64,000 nt of DNA. Origin: an uncultured Ignavibacteriota bacterium. Its GTDB lineage: Bacteria > Bacteroidota > Ignavibacteria > UBA10030 > UBA8401. The notes below the pieces were generated by a model. It saw only the letters and a list, made by a program, of their open reading frames with translations, was not told the origin of the DNA and made no database searches. Shown here one piece after another: positions 1-8,470 of the stretch; the first letter of the stretch is position 1, and every line of letters begins with the position of its first letter. The DNA lies in assembly GCA_903861125.1 (NCBI GenBank), contig CAIOTF010000042.1, positions 186,001 through 250,000 of the forward strand. Reading direction: 5' to 3'. A program made the translations under genes and the position numbers.

Positions 1-316
1 CTTCTTTCACAGCTTCAATTCCGTCGTTGTCTCCCAATTGAACCAAAGCAACGGCTGCGGCCATACGTAATTGTTCTACTTTATCATTTTTCAGCACTTC
101 AACAAGAGGTTTCACGGCACCTGTTAATCGGTATTCAGCAAGGAACAATGCTGCACTTTGCCGTAATCCAACGTTATCCGAGGATAGGGCGGCAAGATAA
201 TTTTTTTCAGCTCTTTGCCAGTCAATTTTATCATAGTTCGTAGATCGTGGTATCGCTGCGTAAGCTGACACTGCGATCATAATTGTCAAAAGTGCGGTCG
301 CCAATATTTTTTTCAT
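1..316 (-). CDS. HEAT-repeat exported protein, N-terminal part (runs off the window)
   Basis: My own translation from the ATG at 316 gives 105 codons with no stop before the window edge, so only the N-terminus is present. It opens with a signal peptide (MKKILATALLTIMIAVSAYA), then helical repeats of HEAT type: a unit around residues 45-65 (LRQSAALFLAEY) and another around 75-95 (LRMAAAVALVQLGD). Such repeats usually make scaffolds for protein contact; no catalytic function can be named. The start is preceded by a purine-rich GGGGGAAAAG. The 160 bases between this gene and the regulator gene upstream of it hold no gene I can support. Confidence 0.75.
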   Translation of the reverse strand, partial: MKKILATALLTIMIAVSAYAAIPRSTNYDKIDWQRAEKNYLAALSSDNVGLRQSAALFLAEYRLTGAVKPLVEVLKNDKVEQLRMAAAVALVQLGDNDGIEAVKE

Positions 317-476
317 CTTTTCCCCCTGAGTGTTTAATTGTGTGACCTTGTTGTATTCGTAAGGAAATGAGAAAAGTTGCAGTGTTTTCCTTCTGCATGG
401 GAAAATAATTGATGATTGTTTAGTACAAGCGAACGGAATCTGTGCCGCACATCAATGTTAATGTTTTCGGAGGAAG

Positions 477-1853
477 TTACTTGTTTTCTTCTTGCGTGGG
501 AATGGAGTAGCGTTTGATCTTCAGATACAGCGTCTTCAGCGTGATGCCGAGTGCCTTGGCTGTCTTGCCCCTGTTGTAGTTGAATCTCTTCAGTGTAAGT
601 TCGATATGCATTTTCTCCAATTCCTCCATCGTCATTGTCGAAGGATCGGAAGCGGCGACGTTCGGTGCATTCTGTCCGACATTCGATTGCGTCAGTGCAA
701 AATCTTTCGATGTTATCGTTTCTTCATGTGACAACAGCATTGCACCTTCAATCGCGTGTTCCAACTCGCGGATGTTTCCCGGCCAGTCGTACGCAAGCAG
801 TGCGTGCATGGCAGTATTGTCAATTTTTTTTGGAGATTTCGTCTTCGCTTTTCTCTTCAAAAAATATTCAACAAGCAGCGGAATATCTTCTTTGCGGTCT
901 TTCAAAGGAGGGATACGCAATGTAACAACATTCAGCCGATACAGCAGGTCCTCACGGAACCGTCCTGCCTTAACCTCACCGTGAAGATCTTTGTTCGTGG
1001 CAGAGATGATCCTAACATCCACTTTCATAGATGTGTTGCCGCCAACCCTCCGGAATTCTCCCGTTTCCAGAAAGCGGAGCAATTTCGGCTGAACGATAGG
1101 GCTGATATCTCCCACTTCGTCCAGAAAAAGTGAACCGCCGTTTGCGACTTCGACGAGGCCCTGTTTCATCTGATGTGCATTCGTGAATGCACCTTTTTCG
1201 TGTCCGAACAATTCGCTTTCCAAGAGGGTATCCGGCAGCGACGCGCAATTCACCACGACGAACGGTCGATCATGCCTCATACTTTCGTCGTGGATCAAAT
1301 TTGCGATCAGTTCCTTACCTGAACCGCTTGCCCCGTGAATATGCACGATAGAATCGCTCGCCGCAACTTTTTTTGCCGTTGCAATCATGGCCTTCATCGC
1401 CGCGCTTCGTGCAATGATCTCTTTCTCGCCGGTCTTGCGGGAAAGTTCATACTTCATCAATTCAACATCGATCGTCAAACGGCGGTGCTGAATGGCCCGG
1501 TTAACCGTTGCAAGAAGTTCATCCCTGCTGTACGGCTTCCCGACAAAATCATACGCGCCGAGTTTCGTGGCTTCAATAGCGGTCTTCACATCCGCATAAT
1601 TGGAGAGCATGATCACAAGGGTTTTGGGATGATGTTCGTTGATGAATTTCAGAACCTCCATCCCGCCGATGCGCGGCATCTTTACATCCAACAGCACCAC
1701 ATCAATCGGGCGCTGCTGCAATGCATTCATTGCGGCAACACCGTCGTTCGCGGTAAAGACATCGAATTTTTTCTGTTCGGAGAGTTCTTCTTTAAGGAGA
1801 AAACAAACGGATGGTTCATCATCAACAACAAGAATAGTATGATTACGAACCAT
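477..1853 (-). CDS. Sigma-54-dependent response regulator, NtrC/AtoC type
   Basis: 458 aa. Domains in order: receiver (about 5-120, acidic pocket DD at 11-12, phospho-acceptor D56, K106); AAA+ ATPase with Walker A GASGSGKE at 174-181, loop GAFTNA at 221-226 and Walker B SLFLDE at 241-246; C-terminal Fis-type helix-turn-helix (ALGITLKTLYLKIKR). In this family the phosphorylated receiver lets the AAA+ ring remodel sigma-54 RNA polymerase; the GAFTGA loop contacts sigma-54, and here it reads GAFTNA. It lies 37 bp downstream of a single-domain regulator whose receiver is clearly related, so the two probably share a transcript. No sensor kinase is adjacent. The role is certain at family level; target genes are unknown. 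Confidence 0.93.
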   Translation of the reverse strand: MVRNHTILVVDDEPSVCFLLKEELSEQKKFDVFTANDGVAAMNALQQRPIDVVLLDVKMPRIGGMEVLKFINEHHPKTLVIMLSNYADVKTAIEATKLGAYDFVGKPYSRDELLATVNRAIQHRRLTIDVELMKYELSRKTGEKEIIARSAAMKAMIATAKKVAASDSIVHIHGASGSGKELIANLIHDESMRHDRPFVVVNCASLPDTLLESELFGHEKGAFTNAHQMKQGLVEVANGGSLFLDEVGDISPIVQPKLLRFLETGEFRRVGGNTSMKVDVRIISATNKDLHGEVKAGRFREDLLYRLNVVTLRIPPLKDRKEDIPLLVEYFLKRKAKTKSPKKIDNTAMHALLAYDWPGNIRELEHAIEGAMLLSHEETITSKDFALTQSNVGQNAPNVAASDPSTMTMEELEKMHIELTLKRFNYNRGKTAKALGITLKTLYLKIKRYSIPTQEENK

Positions 1854-1890
1854 TGCTGGCCTTCTTCACAAGGAATGAAAACGGGAATGA

Positions 1891-2262
1891 TTATTCGGCG
1901 GAAAGTACTCGTTCGATCGTCGTGAGCAGATCAACAAGATCGTACGGTTTGCTGACAAAATCTTCTGCCCCGAGTTTTTTCGATTCGATGGCATTCTTCA
2001 GATCGGCAAATCCCGTAAGCATGATCACTTTGGTATCCGGACGCTTTTCTTTGATGAATTTTAAAACTTCAAAACCATCGACCCTGGGCATTTTGATATC
2101 GAGCAAAACAAGATGGAATGACTTCTGCTCAAGTATCGAGATCGCTTCATCTCCGTCCGCTGCTGAAACTACGGAATACCCTTCACCCTGCAATTCACTG
2201 CTTAATACATTGCGAAGTGCATCTTCATCATCAACAACAAGAATATTAAATGGTTGCGCCAT
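1891..2262 (-). CDS. Single-domain response regulator (CheY-like receiver)
   Basis: 123 aa, a complete receiver with no output domain: acidic pair D11-D12, phospho-acceptor D55 (LVLLDIKMPR) and K105 (SKPY). It is close in sequence to the receiver of the sigma-54 regulator immediately downstream (both carry LLD-KMPR, GFEVLKFI/GMEVLKFI and KLGA-DFV-KPY), which suggests duplication. A lone receiver normally works by docking to another protein or by moving phosphate in a relay. The ATG at 2262 is 50-80 bp downstream of a predicted promoter. Confidence 0.9.
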   Translation of the reverse strand: MAQPFNILVVDDEDALRNVLSSELQGEGYSVVSAADGDEAISILEQKSFHLVLLDIKMPRVDGFEVLKFIKEKRPDTKVIMLTGFADLKNAIESKKLGAEDFVSKPYDLVDLLTTIERVLSAE

Positions 2263-2313
2263 AAATGCCTCTAGAATAGTGGTATATTGTTTTTACCAAA
2301 CAATAACGATGAA

Positions 2314-2342
2314 ATAATAGCCAAACCTCAATAAAAAATCAA
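2314..2342 (-). promoter_or_regulatory. Predicted promoter for the receiver/sigma-54 regulator pair
   Basis: On the minus strand TTGATT, 17 bp, TATTAT; it matches the -35/-10 layout repeated elsewhere in this window and points at the 2262 start. Predicted by eye only. Confidence 0.45.
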
Positions 2343-2370
2343 CAAGAAAGTTATTACAATTTACAAATTC

Positions 2371-2399
2371 TTGCTCATTCTGCAATCTTCTTGTATCTT
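2371..2399 (+). promoter_or_regulatory. Predicted promoter for ispE, nearly leaderless
   Basis: TTGCTC, 17 bp, TATCTT. The -10 box ends 8 bases before the ispE ATG, so transcription would begin at or one or two bases before the start codon. Confidence 0.5.
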
Positions 2400-2407
2400 G
2401 GGACAGA

Positions 2408-3256
2408 ATGATTTCAAAAGCATACGCTAAAATCAATTTAGGATTGCATATTGTCGGCAAACGGATCGATGGTTTTCACAATATCGAAACCGTCTTCCAT
2501 CGTATCGATCTTTATGATGAAATCAATATAGAGAATTCAGACGACATTTCCATTTCCTGTAACGACATTTCCATTCCAACCGACGGTAATAATCTATGCT
2601 GGAAAGCAGTAGAATTGCTTAGAAAAGAGCTTGGAGTCGGGAACGGCGCAAAAATTGAAATTACGAAGAACATTCCGACCGGTGCGGGGCTTGGCGGGGG
2701 AAGCAGTGATGCAGCTGCAATGCTTCTGCTGCTGCCTGAATTGTGGAAAATGAAGGTAGAACGCACAGTTATCGTGAAAATGGCTCTTCGCCTTGGTTCC
2801 GATGTCCCCTATTTTCTGCAGGATTCAACCGCGTATGCCGAAGGACGCGGCGAAGTGTTGAATCAGCTCGATCTTTCGCTGCCGTATTGGATCGTTGTGA
2901 TTCATCCGAACATTCACTTGTCGACACCCTGGGCGTATCAAAAACTTGCCGAAAAAAGAAAAGGAATTTTCCCGGATAGGCCCGGCATGCTGGATGCATA
3001 CTCCGATGATCCTCTCCGGGCGGTATTGAACTCGGAGAATGATTTTGAAGAGATTGTTTTTGAAGCACATCCGAAAATCAAAACAATAAAAACGCAGTTG
3101 AAGGAATGCGGAGCGGTACTGTCATTGATGTCCGGAAGCGGTTCTTCAATGTTCGGCCTGTTCAGCGACATGAATTCCGCCAAGATAGCCGCCGAATTAT
3201 TTAAGAAAGAACATTTTGTTCATATGACCGAACCATTCTTTACTCTTCGACAATGA
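2408..3256 (+). CDS. ispE: 4-diphosphocytidyl-2-C-methyl-D-erythritol kinase
   Basis: 282 aa GHMP-kinase. It phosphorylates CDP-methylerythritol in the non-mevalonate (MEP) route to isoprenoids, in the cytoplasm. The N-terminus (SKAYAKINLGLHI) is the family's substrate-binding start, and the glycine-rich ATP loop PTGAGLGGGSSDAAA lies near residues 96-110; a C-terminal GHMP motif (LMSGSGSSMFGLF) follows. Length is usual for IspE. The last 4 bp overlap the next gene (ATGA junction), so the two are translationally coupled. dxr of the same pathway is 5 kb downstream, and squalene synthesis genes (hpnCDE) in this window use the product. Confidence 0.97.
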   Translation: MISKAYAKINLGLHIVGKRIDGFHNIETVFHRIDLYDEINIENSDDISISCNDISIPTDGNNLCWKAVELLRKELGVGNGAKIEITKNIPTGAGLGGGSSDAAAMLLLLPELWKMKVERTVIVKMALRLGSDVPYFLQDSTAYAEGRGEVLNQLDLSLPYWIVVIHPNIHLSTPWAYQKLAEKRKGIFPDRPGMLDAYSDDPLRAVLNSENDFEEIVFEAHPKIKTIKTQLKECGAVLSLMSGSGSSMFGLFSDMNSAKIAAELFKKEHFVHMTEPFFTLRQ

Positions 3257-5277
3257 TGAAGACAATCCTCCTGTGTTTCCTTTCCCTGGCGTATTATTCT
3301 CTGCCGATTCTTGCTCAGCAAAAGGATTCCGTTCAGGTTCGTCCGGATTCTACCGGCCGGATTATTTCGGCCGCCAGCCAGCCGAACGATTCTTCACAGG
3401 CACGAAAGGATTCCGTTGTGCGGATAATTCCCATACCGGAACTCGGCTCCATAGAACCGTTCGGCGATTCTTCATCGTACATTTCGAACACGCAGATCAC
3501 GTTTATGGAATACCGTTCTCTGTATGATATAATTTCGCACGAACCCGGCGTATTCATCCGCGACCTTGCCAGTGCCGGACAAAAGAATCAGATTGTTATC
3601 AACGGTATAGACGATAAGAATATCGCCGTCATGGTCGACGGCATTCCGTACAACGACCATTATACCGGCACGTTCAACCTTTGGAACATCCCTGTTGATG
3701 CAATTGAACGGGTGGAATTCATCACCGGTACAACCGCTATGTTCTATGACGGAAAATCGGCCGGGGGCGCCATCAACATTGTAACAAAGAATTTTAACAA
3801 CAACCGCGCATCAACGCATCTGCGCTACAGCCAGGGAATTTCGGGATATACGCATACGGATGCAATGTTCGCACAGAATATTGCCGCTGGTCTGAATCTC
3901 TCCTTTGCACTGGCACACTACGGCTTCGGCTCGAACAAGGAAAGTCAGGATTATCGCGCCCGATTCTATAATTCCAACGACGATGAATGGCTCATCCGAT
4001 CCAAACTGCGGTATAACATTACGCAATGGATGGATCTTTCGTTCGCGTATTCCTATGAAAGAAAATGGACCGGCTTGAACGGCGGAGTAAACTATTATCA
4101 CACTGCATCGTTGTTCGACGGACTGAACGCAGATGTAAATAATTTTGAATCGTACGAAAAGGAATACAACAGCCATTACCACATGACAGCTGCATTTTAT
4201 CCGTTCCAGGATTCTACGCTGCTGACATCGTTATCGCTGTATTCATTCGATCGATTGCGCGAATACAGGGATGAGGAAAATAGAAGTGTAACATTGAATG
4301 GAATCGTTGCAAAAAGAGATTTTGCATCAATCGGAAAAGGATTGAAACTGAACATTCTCTCCCAGTATTCCGAACTGCGGTTCATCGGATATGCCGATCT
4401 TGCCCGCATACAGTCGACCGATATACTTACGATGGGACTCAAAGCAGATATTCTGCCGCATTCATTCTTCACACTTTCGCCATTCGTTTCATTCAAAGAC
4501 TACGGGAATCAGTTTATTGCCAACGGCGGTATTGAAGGAAAACTTATTCTCACTTCATCAGTTACTCTGTTCGGCGGTATCGCTCAAAATATCATTAATG
4601 ATCGAACGGTCTCTGTAACTACAGGCGTTTCTCCGGCAGATGCTTCGGCATTGTCATACGCACACAAATCCAAAGAAGTGTTTTCGGTTATGGAAACCGG
4701 AATACGATATTCACTTCCTTCTCTGCTAACGGCGGAAGTTACCTATAAGCACATTATTCAGAACGATCCAGTCGTTTTCGATACGATATCGTTTGCCGGA
4801 TCTGGTTCATATTATTTTCCGGAACAGTACGCGATTGATGCACTCTCTGCTTCCATTCATGCTGTGTGGAATGATTTCCACGTTGAAGCGACGGGAAATT
4901 ATCTGAAGTATCCGGCGATCACACGCAACGCAGTTTCTCTTACGCTGTTTCCGGAGTTCACGGCGAACGGTTCTGTCTATTATCAGGGATTACTCGCCAA
5001 AGGTCATTTGGATATCAAGATAGGCCTGCGGGGGAATTTCTATTCAGTACAGACGGGTATGAGACCGTATGACGAATACGGTGTATGGATCCCTTCCATC
5101 ATGACGAAGTACGGTCCCGGCGGTTCGCTGGATTTCTTCGCCGTGGGAAAAATCGGCGACGCTTACGTTCATCTTATCTGGGAAAATCTTGGGGGAAATC
5201 AATATCTGCTCGCACCTGTCTATCCTATGTATGACAGAAATATCCGCTTTGGTGTTTCGTGGGAATTTATTGATTAG
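3253..5277 (+). CDS. TonB-dependent receptor-like outer-membrane protein
   Basis: 674 aa. A signal peptide (LLCFLSLAYYSLPILAQQ) is followed by a short Ser/Asp-rich linker, a plug domain (about 75-180; typical phrases VFIRDLASAGQKNQIVINGIDDKNIAVMV and AGGAINIVTKNF) and a long beta-barrel ending RFGVSWEFID. The family brings bulky ligands such as siderophores, vitamins or glycans across the outer membrane, powered by TonB. I see no N-terminal carboxypeptidase-like domain and no clear TonB box. It overlaps ispE by 4 bp, an odd partner for an uptake receptor. The substrate cannot be told from sequence. Confidence 0.85.
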   Translation: MMKTILLCFLSLAYYSLPILAQQKDSVQVRPDSTGRIISAASQPNDSSQARKDSVVRIIPIPELGSIEPFGDSSSYISNTQITFMEYRSLYDIISHEPGVFIRDLASAGQKNQIVINGIDDKNIAVMVDGIPYNDHYTGTFNLWNIPVDAIERVEFITGTTAMFYDGKSAGGAINIVTKNFNNNRASTHLRYSQGISGYTHTDAMFAQNIAAGLNLSFALAHYGFGSNKESQDYRARFYNSNDDEWLIRSKLRYNITQWMDLSFAYSYERKWTGLNGGVNYYHTASLFDGLNADVNNFESYEKEYNSHYHMTAAFYPFQDSTLLTSLSLYSFDRLREYRDEENRSVTLNGIVAKRDFASIGKGLKLNILSQYSELRFIGYADLARIQSTDILTMGLKADILPHSFFTLSPFVSFKDYGNQFIANGGIEGKLILTSSVTLFGGIAQNIINDRTVSVTTGVSPADASALSYAHKSKEVFSVMETGIRYSLPSLLTAEVTYKHIIQNDPVVFDTISFAGSGSYYFPEQYAIDALSASIHAVWNDFHVEATGNYLKYPAITRNAVSLTLFPEFTANGSVYYQGLLAKGHLDIKIGLRGNFYSVQTGMRPYDEYGVWIPSIMTKYGPGGSLDFFAVGKIGDAYVHLIWENLGGNQYLLAPVYPMYDRNIRFGVSWEFID

Positions 5278-5307
5278 AAGTTATTTCAAAAAACCAGATT
5301 GGTCTTT

Positions 5308-5358
5308 TGCTTTCATGCTTGTTCGAATAATGCGTAGGTTAAGAATAATATGAAAGCA
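5308..5358. repeat. Inverted repeat between convergent genes
   Basis: Arms TGCTTTCAT (5308-5316) and ATGAAAGCA (5350-5358) are perfect complements, separated by 33 bases. There is no T-run after either arm, so it is not a classic terminator. Confidence 0.3.
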
Positions 5359-5365
5359 TTATCTT

Positions 5366-5383
5366 ACTGAGCGGAATCGAAGT
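5366..5383. repeat. Single degenerate copy of a dispersed intergenic word
   Basis: ACTGAGCGGAATCGAAGT closely resembles the CACTGAGCGGAGTCGAAGTG word that I recall as a dispersed intergenic repeat in Bacteroidota genomes. Only one copy is seen here. Confidence 0.3.
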
Positions 5384-5428
5384 ATAACAACGCTTTACGC
5401 GAATTCATTTTGATGTGACTTTGATAGA

Positions 5429-6160
5429 TCACTGCCGAAGATCGCTTACCTTTACAATCTCAAATCCCCGTTTCCGTAACCGTTCGATAATCTCGGGCAA
5501 AGCTTCAGCAGTGTGCCAGCCTCGCTTGTTCATATGCATAACAATGATTGATCCGTTCTGCGCCATTTCGCCAACATACTCGATCAGCCTTTTTGCCGAA
5601 ATCAATGAATCCGGATCTCCCGAAGCAAGATCGTATTGAATCGTTCGCATGCCAAGCGATGCCGCGCATTGTACGATCGAATCGTTTTGTTCGCCATACG
5701 GCGGACGGAACAGAAGCGGTACCGTTCCGGTTACCGTATAAATTATATTTTGTGTCATCAACAGTTCTTCTTTCATCCGCGAAGCAGTTACTGTTGACAG
5801 ATATGGATGGATAAATGAATGATTTCCGATCTCAAATATTTTCTGCTGTGCAAGAAAGCGAGTTTCCTTTCTATGTTCAATGACCCATTTCCCGGAGAGG
5901 AACAGGGTTGCCGGAGTATTCGTTTTTACTAATGTTGCAATAATACTCGAGTCATACCGGCTTTTCGGTCCCGTTGCACAGGCGTCGAATGTTAGTGCGA
6001 TACGTTGTTCATTTCGGGAACCATGCATGATTACAGTTGAGGCCGCCGTGGGAAGATCGGGAGCTTGTTTGATGACAAATGAAGCGGGGATGTATTTCGA
6101 CAATTCCTGACCGAAAACAAAAAGAGGAAAAAACAGGCAGAGCAATTGAAGATGTTTCAT
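5429..6160 (-). CDS. Polysaccharide deacetylase (NodB-homology) family protein
   Basis: 243 aa with a short signal peptide (MKHLQLLCLFFPLFVFGQ). NodB-fold motifs: IALTFDACATG near 53-63 (catalytic Asp; the usual DDG metal Asp is replaced by the DAC variant seen in part of the family), the metal-binding H-x3-H in NHSFIHPYL near 118-126, and RPPYGEQND near 153-161. The fold removes acetyl groups from peptidoglycan or other GlcNAc-type polymers with a bound metal ion. It overlaps the MmcQ-type gene by 4 bp and is last in a three-gene operon with the TPR protein. The true polymer is unknown; it probably acts in the periplasm. Confidence 0.85.
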   Translation of the reverse strand: MKHLQLLCLFFPLFVFGQELSKYIPASFVIKQAPDLPTAASTVIMHGSRNEQRIALTFDACATGPKSRYDSSIIATLVKTNTPATLFLSGKWVIEHRKETRFLAQQKIFEIGNHSFIHPYLSTVTASRMKEELLMTQNIIYTVTGTVPLLFRPPYGEQNDSIVQCAASLGMRTIQYDLASGDPDSLISAKRLIEYVGEMAQNGSIIVMHMNKRGWHTAEALPEIIERLRKRGFEIVKVSDLRQ

Positions 6161-6516
6161 TTTTTTAATTTACTCAACAATTTCTTCGGCAGTTTTTTTA
6201 CCACTTCCTCAAATGAATGGTCGATCAGTTCATACACAATTTTTTCCGGCACTGTTCCGTCGATGGTAATAGTGTTCCACATCTTTTTATTCATATGCCA
6301 GGCAGGCGTTATTGATGCGTAGCGTTCTCGTAATTCTATGGCACGTTCCGGATCGCATTTCAGATTGAATGCAAGGGGAATGCCGTTGATATTGGTCAGC
6401 AGGAATATTTTGCCGAACACTTTAAACACTAGCACCTCTTCATCAAACGGGAATTCCTCGGTAATCTTCCCTTGCTTACCAAGACAATATATTCGGACGG
6501 ATTCCAGGCCTATCAA
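6157..6516 (-). CDS. MmcQ/YjbR family protein
   Basis: 119 aa, matching the size of this small family with a CyaY-like fold, sometimes annotated as DNA-binding. Recognisable features are KIFLLTNINGIPLAFNLKCDP, the Tyr-Ala-Ser-Ile-Thr-Pro-Ala-Trp-His stretch, and WNTITIDGTVPEKIVYELIDHS near the C-terminus. No biochemical role is established. It overlaps both neighbours by 4 bp (TPR gene upstream, deacetylase downstream), so the three are co-translated. Confidence 0.85.
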   Translation of the reverse strand: MIGLESVRIYCLGKQGKITEEFPFDEEVLVFKVFGKIFLLTNINGIPLAFNLKCDPERAIELRERYASITPAWHMNKKMWNTITIDGTVPEKIVYELIDHSFEEVVKKLPKKLLSKLKK

Positions 6517-8357
6517 ATTGCATCACCCCTCAATCTGCGGATCCGTATCCGTGCTTCTTCGACAAAGAGAGAAAACGGATATTTTTCGAGGATCACTTCG
6601 TATGATGCTATCGCCTTCTGCTTATCCATAATCTGGAACTGATACAGTTCACCGATCTTGAAATAGGTTCTATCCTTTTCGATGCTCTCTTTATACTCTT
6701 CCAGTAATTTTTGATAAGCCGCAAGAGCCTCCGGATACCTCTTCAGACGGATCGAATATTCTGCCATCTTCAGCAAAACATCATCCGCCAGTGGCGCCGT
6801 TGGATAAATGTCGATGATCGAAGAGAATTCATTCTCCGACTCGCTGAGTTTACCCTGGCGGGCGAGCAGCTCCGCATGGGAAAACTGTTTGAGTGCTTCC
6901 GGAAACTGGAGCCTGCTTTCAGTAACAAAATATTGCAGGAGCAGTGCATCGTTCGATTCGTCCGCTTTCAGATTTTCGGTGAGCGGTTTCAGAATGGAGA
7001 GAGTGCTGTCAAAATTACATTTGAAAAACTGGACCTCTGCAAGACGGAATTGTGCGAATGTCCTCCGGTCCTGATCGGCATACGGCGACACACTCATCAT
7101 TTGGAATTTCTTAGCCGCTGCATCCAGTTTGTTCTGTGCAATATAAATATCTCCGGTCGTTGACAGCACCTCCGGCACCAATGGACCAGTCGGCGCAACG
7201 GTCAGCACCGAATCGAATATTTGAAGTGCACCGTCAAGATCGAACATCTGTTTGTAACGGATCCAGCCGATGCGGTAGAGAGAGTTGCCACCGATGTTCG
7301 AAAATGGAAATTCCTTTGCGATGGCCGCAAAAAGATTGACTGCACCGGAAAAACTGGGACGGGTCTCAAGCGTGGAGATATTCTTCTCTTCCATCTCCGT
7401 GAATTGCTGTCCGCGCAGACTCAATTCTTCGATGCATCGTGCATAGCCGTATCGAGCGGCGGGAACGAATTGCATCTTCGGCCCTCTCATCAACGCTTGT
7501 TGATATGCCGCCGCCGCTGTAGTGAACTCATTCTCACGGAAGACCCGTTCTGCGAAAGCAAATAATTCCTGTCCTTGTGAATTCACCAGTTGTTCCAACT
7601 TTTGAGCAACGGTCAGAGCTTCGGCATAATGACTTCCCTCCATTAAAAGCCACATCTGCAGACGCATTACCGGTATCGTCTGATGTACTAACAATTCTTC
7701 TTCAACAACTGTGGTGGCTGCTTTCAGTCCTTCCGGGCGGTCAGCAACCGCTGCAAGGCGCGACTGCACAAAATCATACTGCTGCTCGTTCTGGTTCAGA
7801 AGCCGTAAATATTCGCGCGTCATATCCCCGTAGTTCATCATGAATGAATAGAGATATCCGAGTTCGTTCGCAAAAACAAATAGATCGCCGATCTCCTTCC
7901 TTCCGCGAAGGTACGTGGAAACCGCTTTGTCGAACAGACGCAGATTAGCCTGTTCGTTCGCTACCGCACGGTAATACATCTGGTTCCTGTTCGCAATCGT
8001 AAGGATCGTGTTCCATACAGAGTCCGCCTTATGCTCCTTCCCTGCCATGGAATACAGTGTGCCGATGTTTGCTTGAAGACTGAAATCGAACGGCTGCGCG
8101 CGGAAGCGCCGGGTGCTGAGTTGTATGGCTTCATCATAGCGCTTAAGTTGGACCTGCATTCGCCGCAGCGCGTCGAAATACACCGTGTTATTTGTATCTG
8201 CTCTGAAAAGGTCGGAGTACATTTGATGTGCACGTTCAAAATCGCTTTGTTGTTCGAACGCCTGTGCAAGGCGGAACATGTTCTGGCTTTGGTCCTGCTG
8301 TGAGAAGAGGAACCCTGCCAAGGAGACAATGCTTACTATGGTGTAGAATAACTTCAT
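6513..8357 (-). CDS. Exported tetratricopeptide-repeat protein
   Basis: 614 aa with an N-terminal signal peptide (MKLFYTIVSIVSLAGFLFSQ). Most of the length is TPR units, for example around residues 30-60 (FERAHQMYSDLFRADTNN) and the C-terminal set (YPEALAAYQKLLEEY; KQKAIASYEVILEKYPFS). TPR arrays hold partner proteins; the C-terminal part resembles YbgF/BamD-type outer-membrane assembly TPRs, but no lipobox is seen. First gene of the operon with the MmcQ-type and deacetylase genes, with a predicted promoter just upstream. Exact function unknown. Confidence 0.8.
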   Translation of the reverse strand: MKLFYTIVSIVSLAGFLFSQQDQSQNMFRLAQAFEQQSDFERAHQMYSDLFRADTNNTVYFDALRRMQVQLKRYDEAIQLSTRRFRAQPFDFSLQANIGTLYSMAGKEHKADSVWNTILTIANRNQMYYRAVANEQANLRLFDKAVSTYLRGRKEIGDLFVFANELGYLYSFMMNYGDMTREYLRLLNQNEQQYDFVQSRLAAVADRPEGLKAATTVVEEELLVHQTIPVMRLQMWLLMEGSHYAEALTVAQKLEQLVNSQGQELFAFAERVFRENEFTTAAAAYQQALMRGPKMQFVPAARYGYARCIEELSLRGQQFTEMEEKNISTLETRPSFSGAVNLFAAIAKEFPFSNIGGNSLYRIGWIRYKQMFDLDGALQIFDSVLTVAPTGPLVPEVLSTTGDIYIAQNKLDAAAKKFQMMSVSPYADQDRRTFAQFRLAEVQFFKCNFDSTLSILKPLTENLKADESNDALLLQYFVTESRLQFPEALKQFSHAELLARQGKLSESENEFSSIIDIYPTAPLADDVLLKMAEYSIRLKRYPEALAAYQKLLEEYKESIEKDRTYFKIGELYQFQIMDKQKAIASYEVILEKYPFSLFVEEARIRIRRLRGDAI

Positions 8358-8365
8358 TCTAAAAT

Positions 8366-8394
8366 AATATACAATTTGGGAGAATGAATACCAA
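8366..8394 (-). promoter_or_regulatory. Predicted promoter for the TPR operon
   Basis: Minus strand TTGGTA, 17 bp, TATATT, 8 bases from the ATG at 8357. It stands back to back with the dxr promoter in a 113-bp divergent gap. Confidence 0.45.
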
Positions 8395-8425
8395 AAAATA
8401 CCGGTGAGTCTCTCCGTTCCTTACA

Positions 8426-8454
8426 TTGCTTCCATCGCTCTATTTAAGTATTTT
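8426..8454 (+). promoter_or_regulatory. Predicted promoter for dxr-rseP
   Basis: TTGCTT, 17 bp, TATTTT followed by G; the ATG of dxr is 17 bases after the -10 box, giving a leader of about 9 bases. Confidence 0.5.
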
Positions 8455-8470
8455 GAATTCAGAATAAAAA

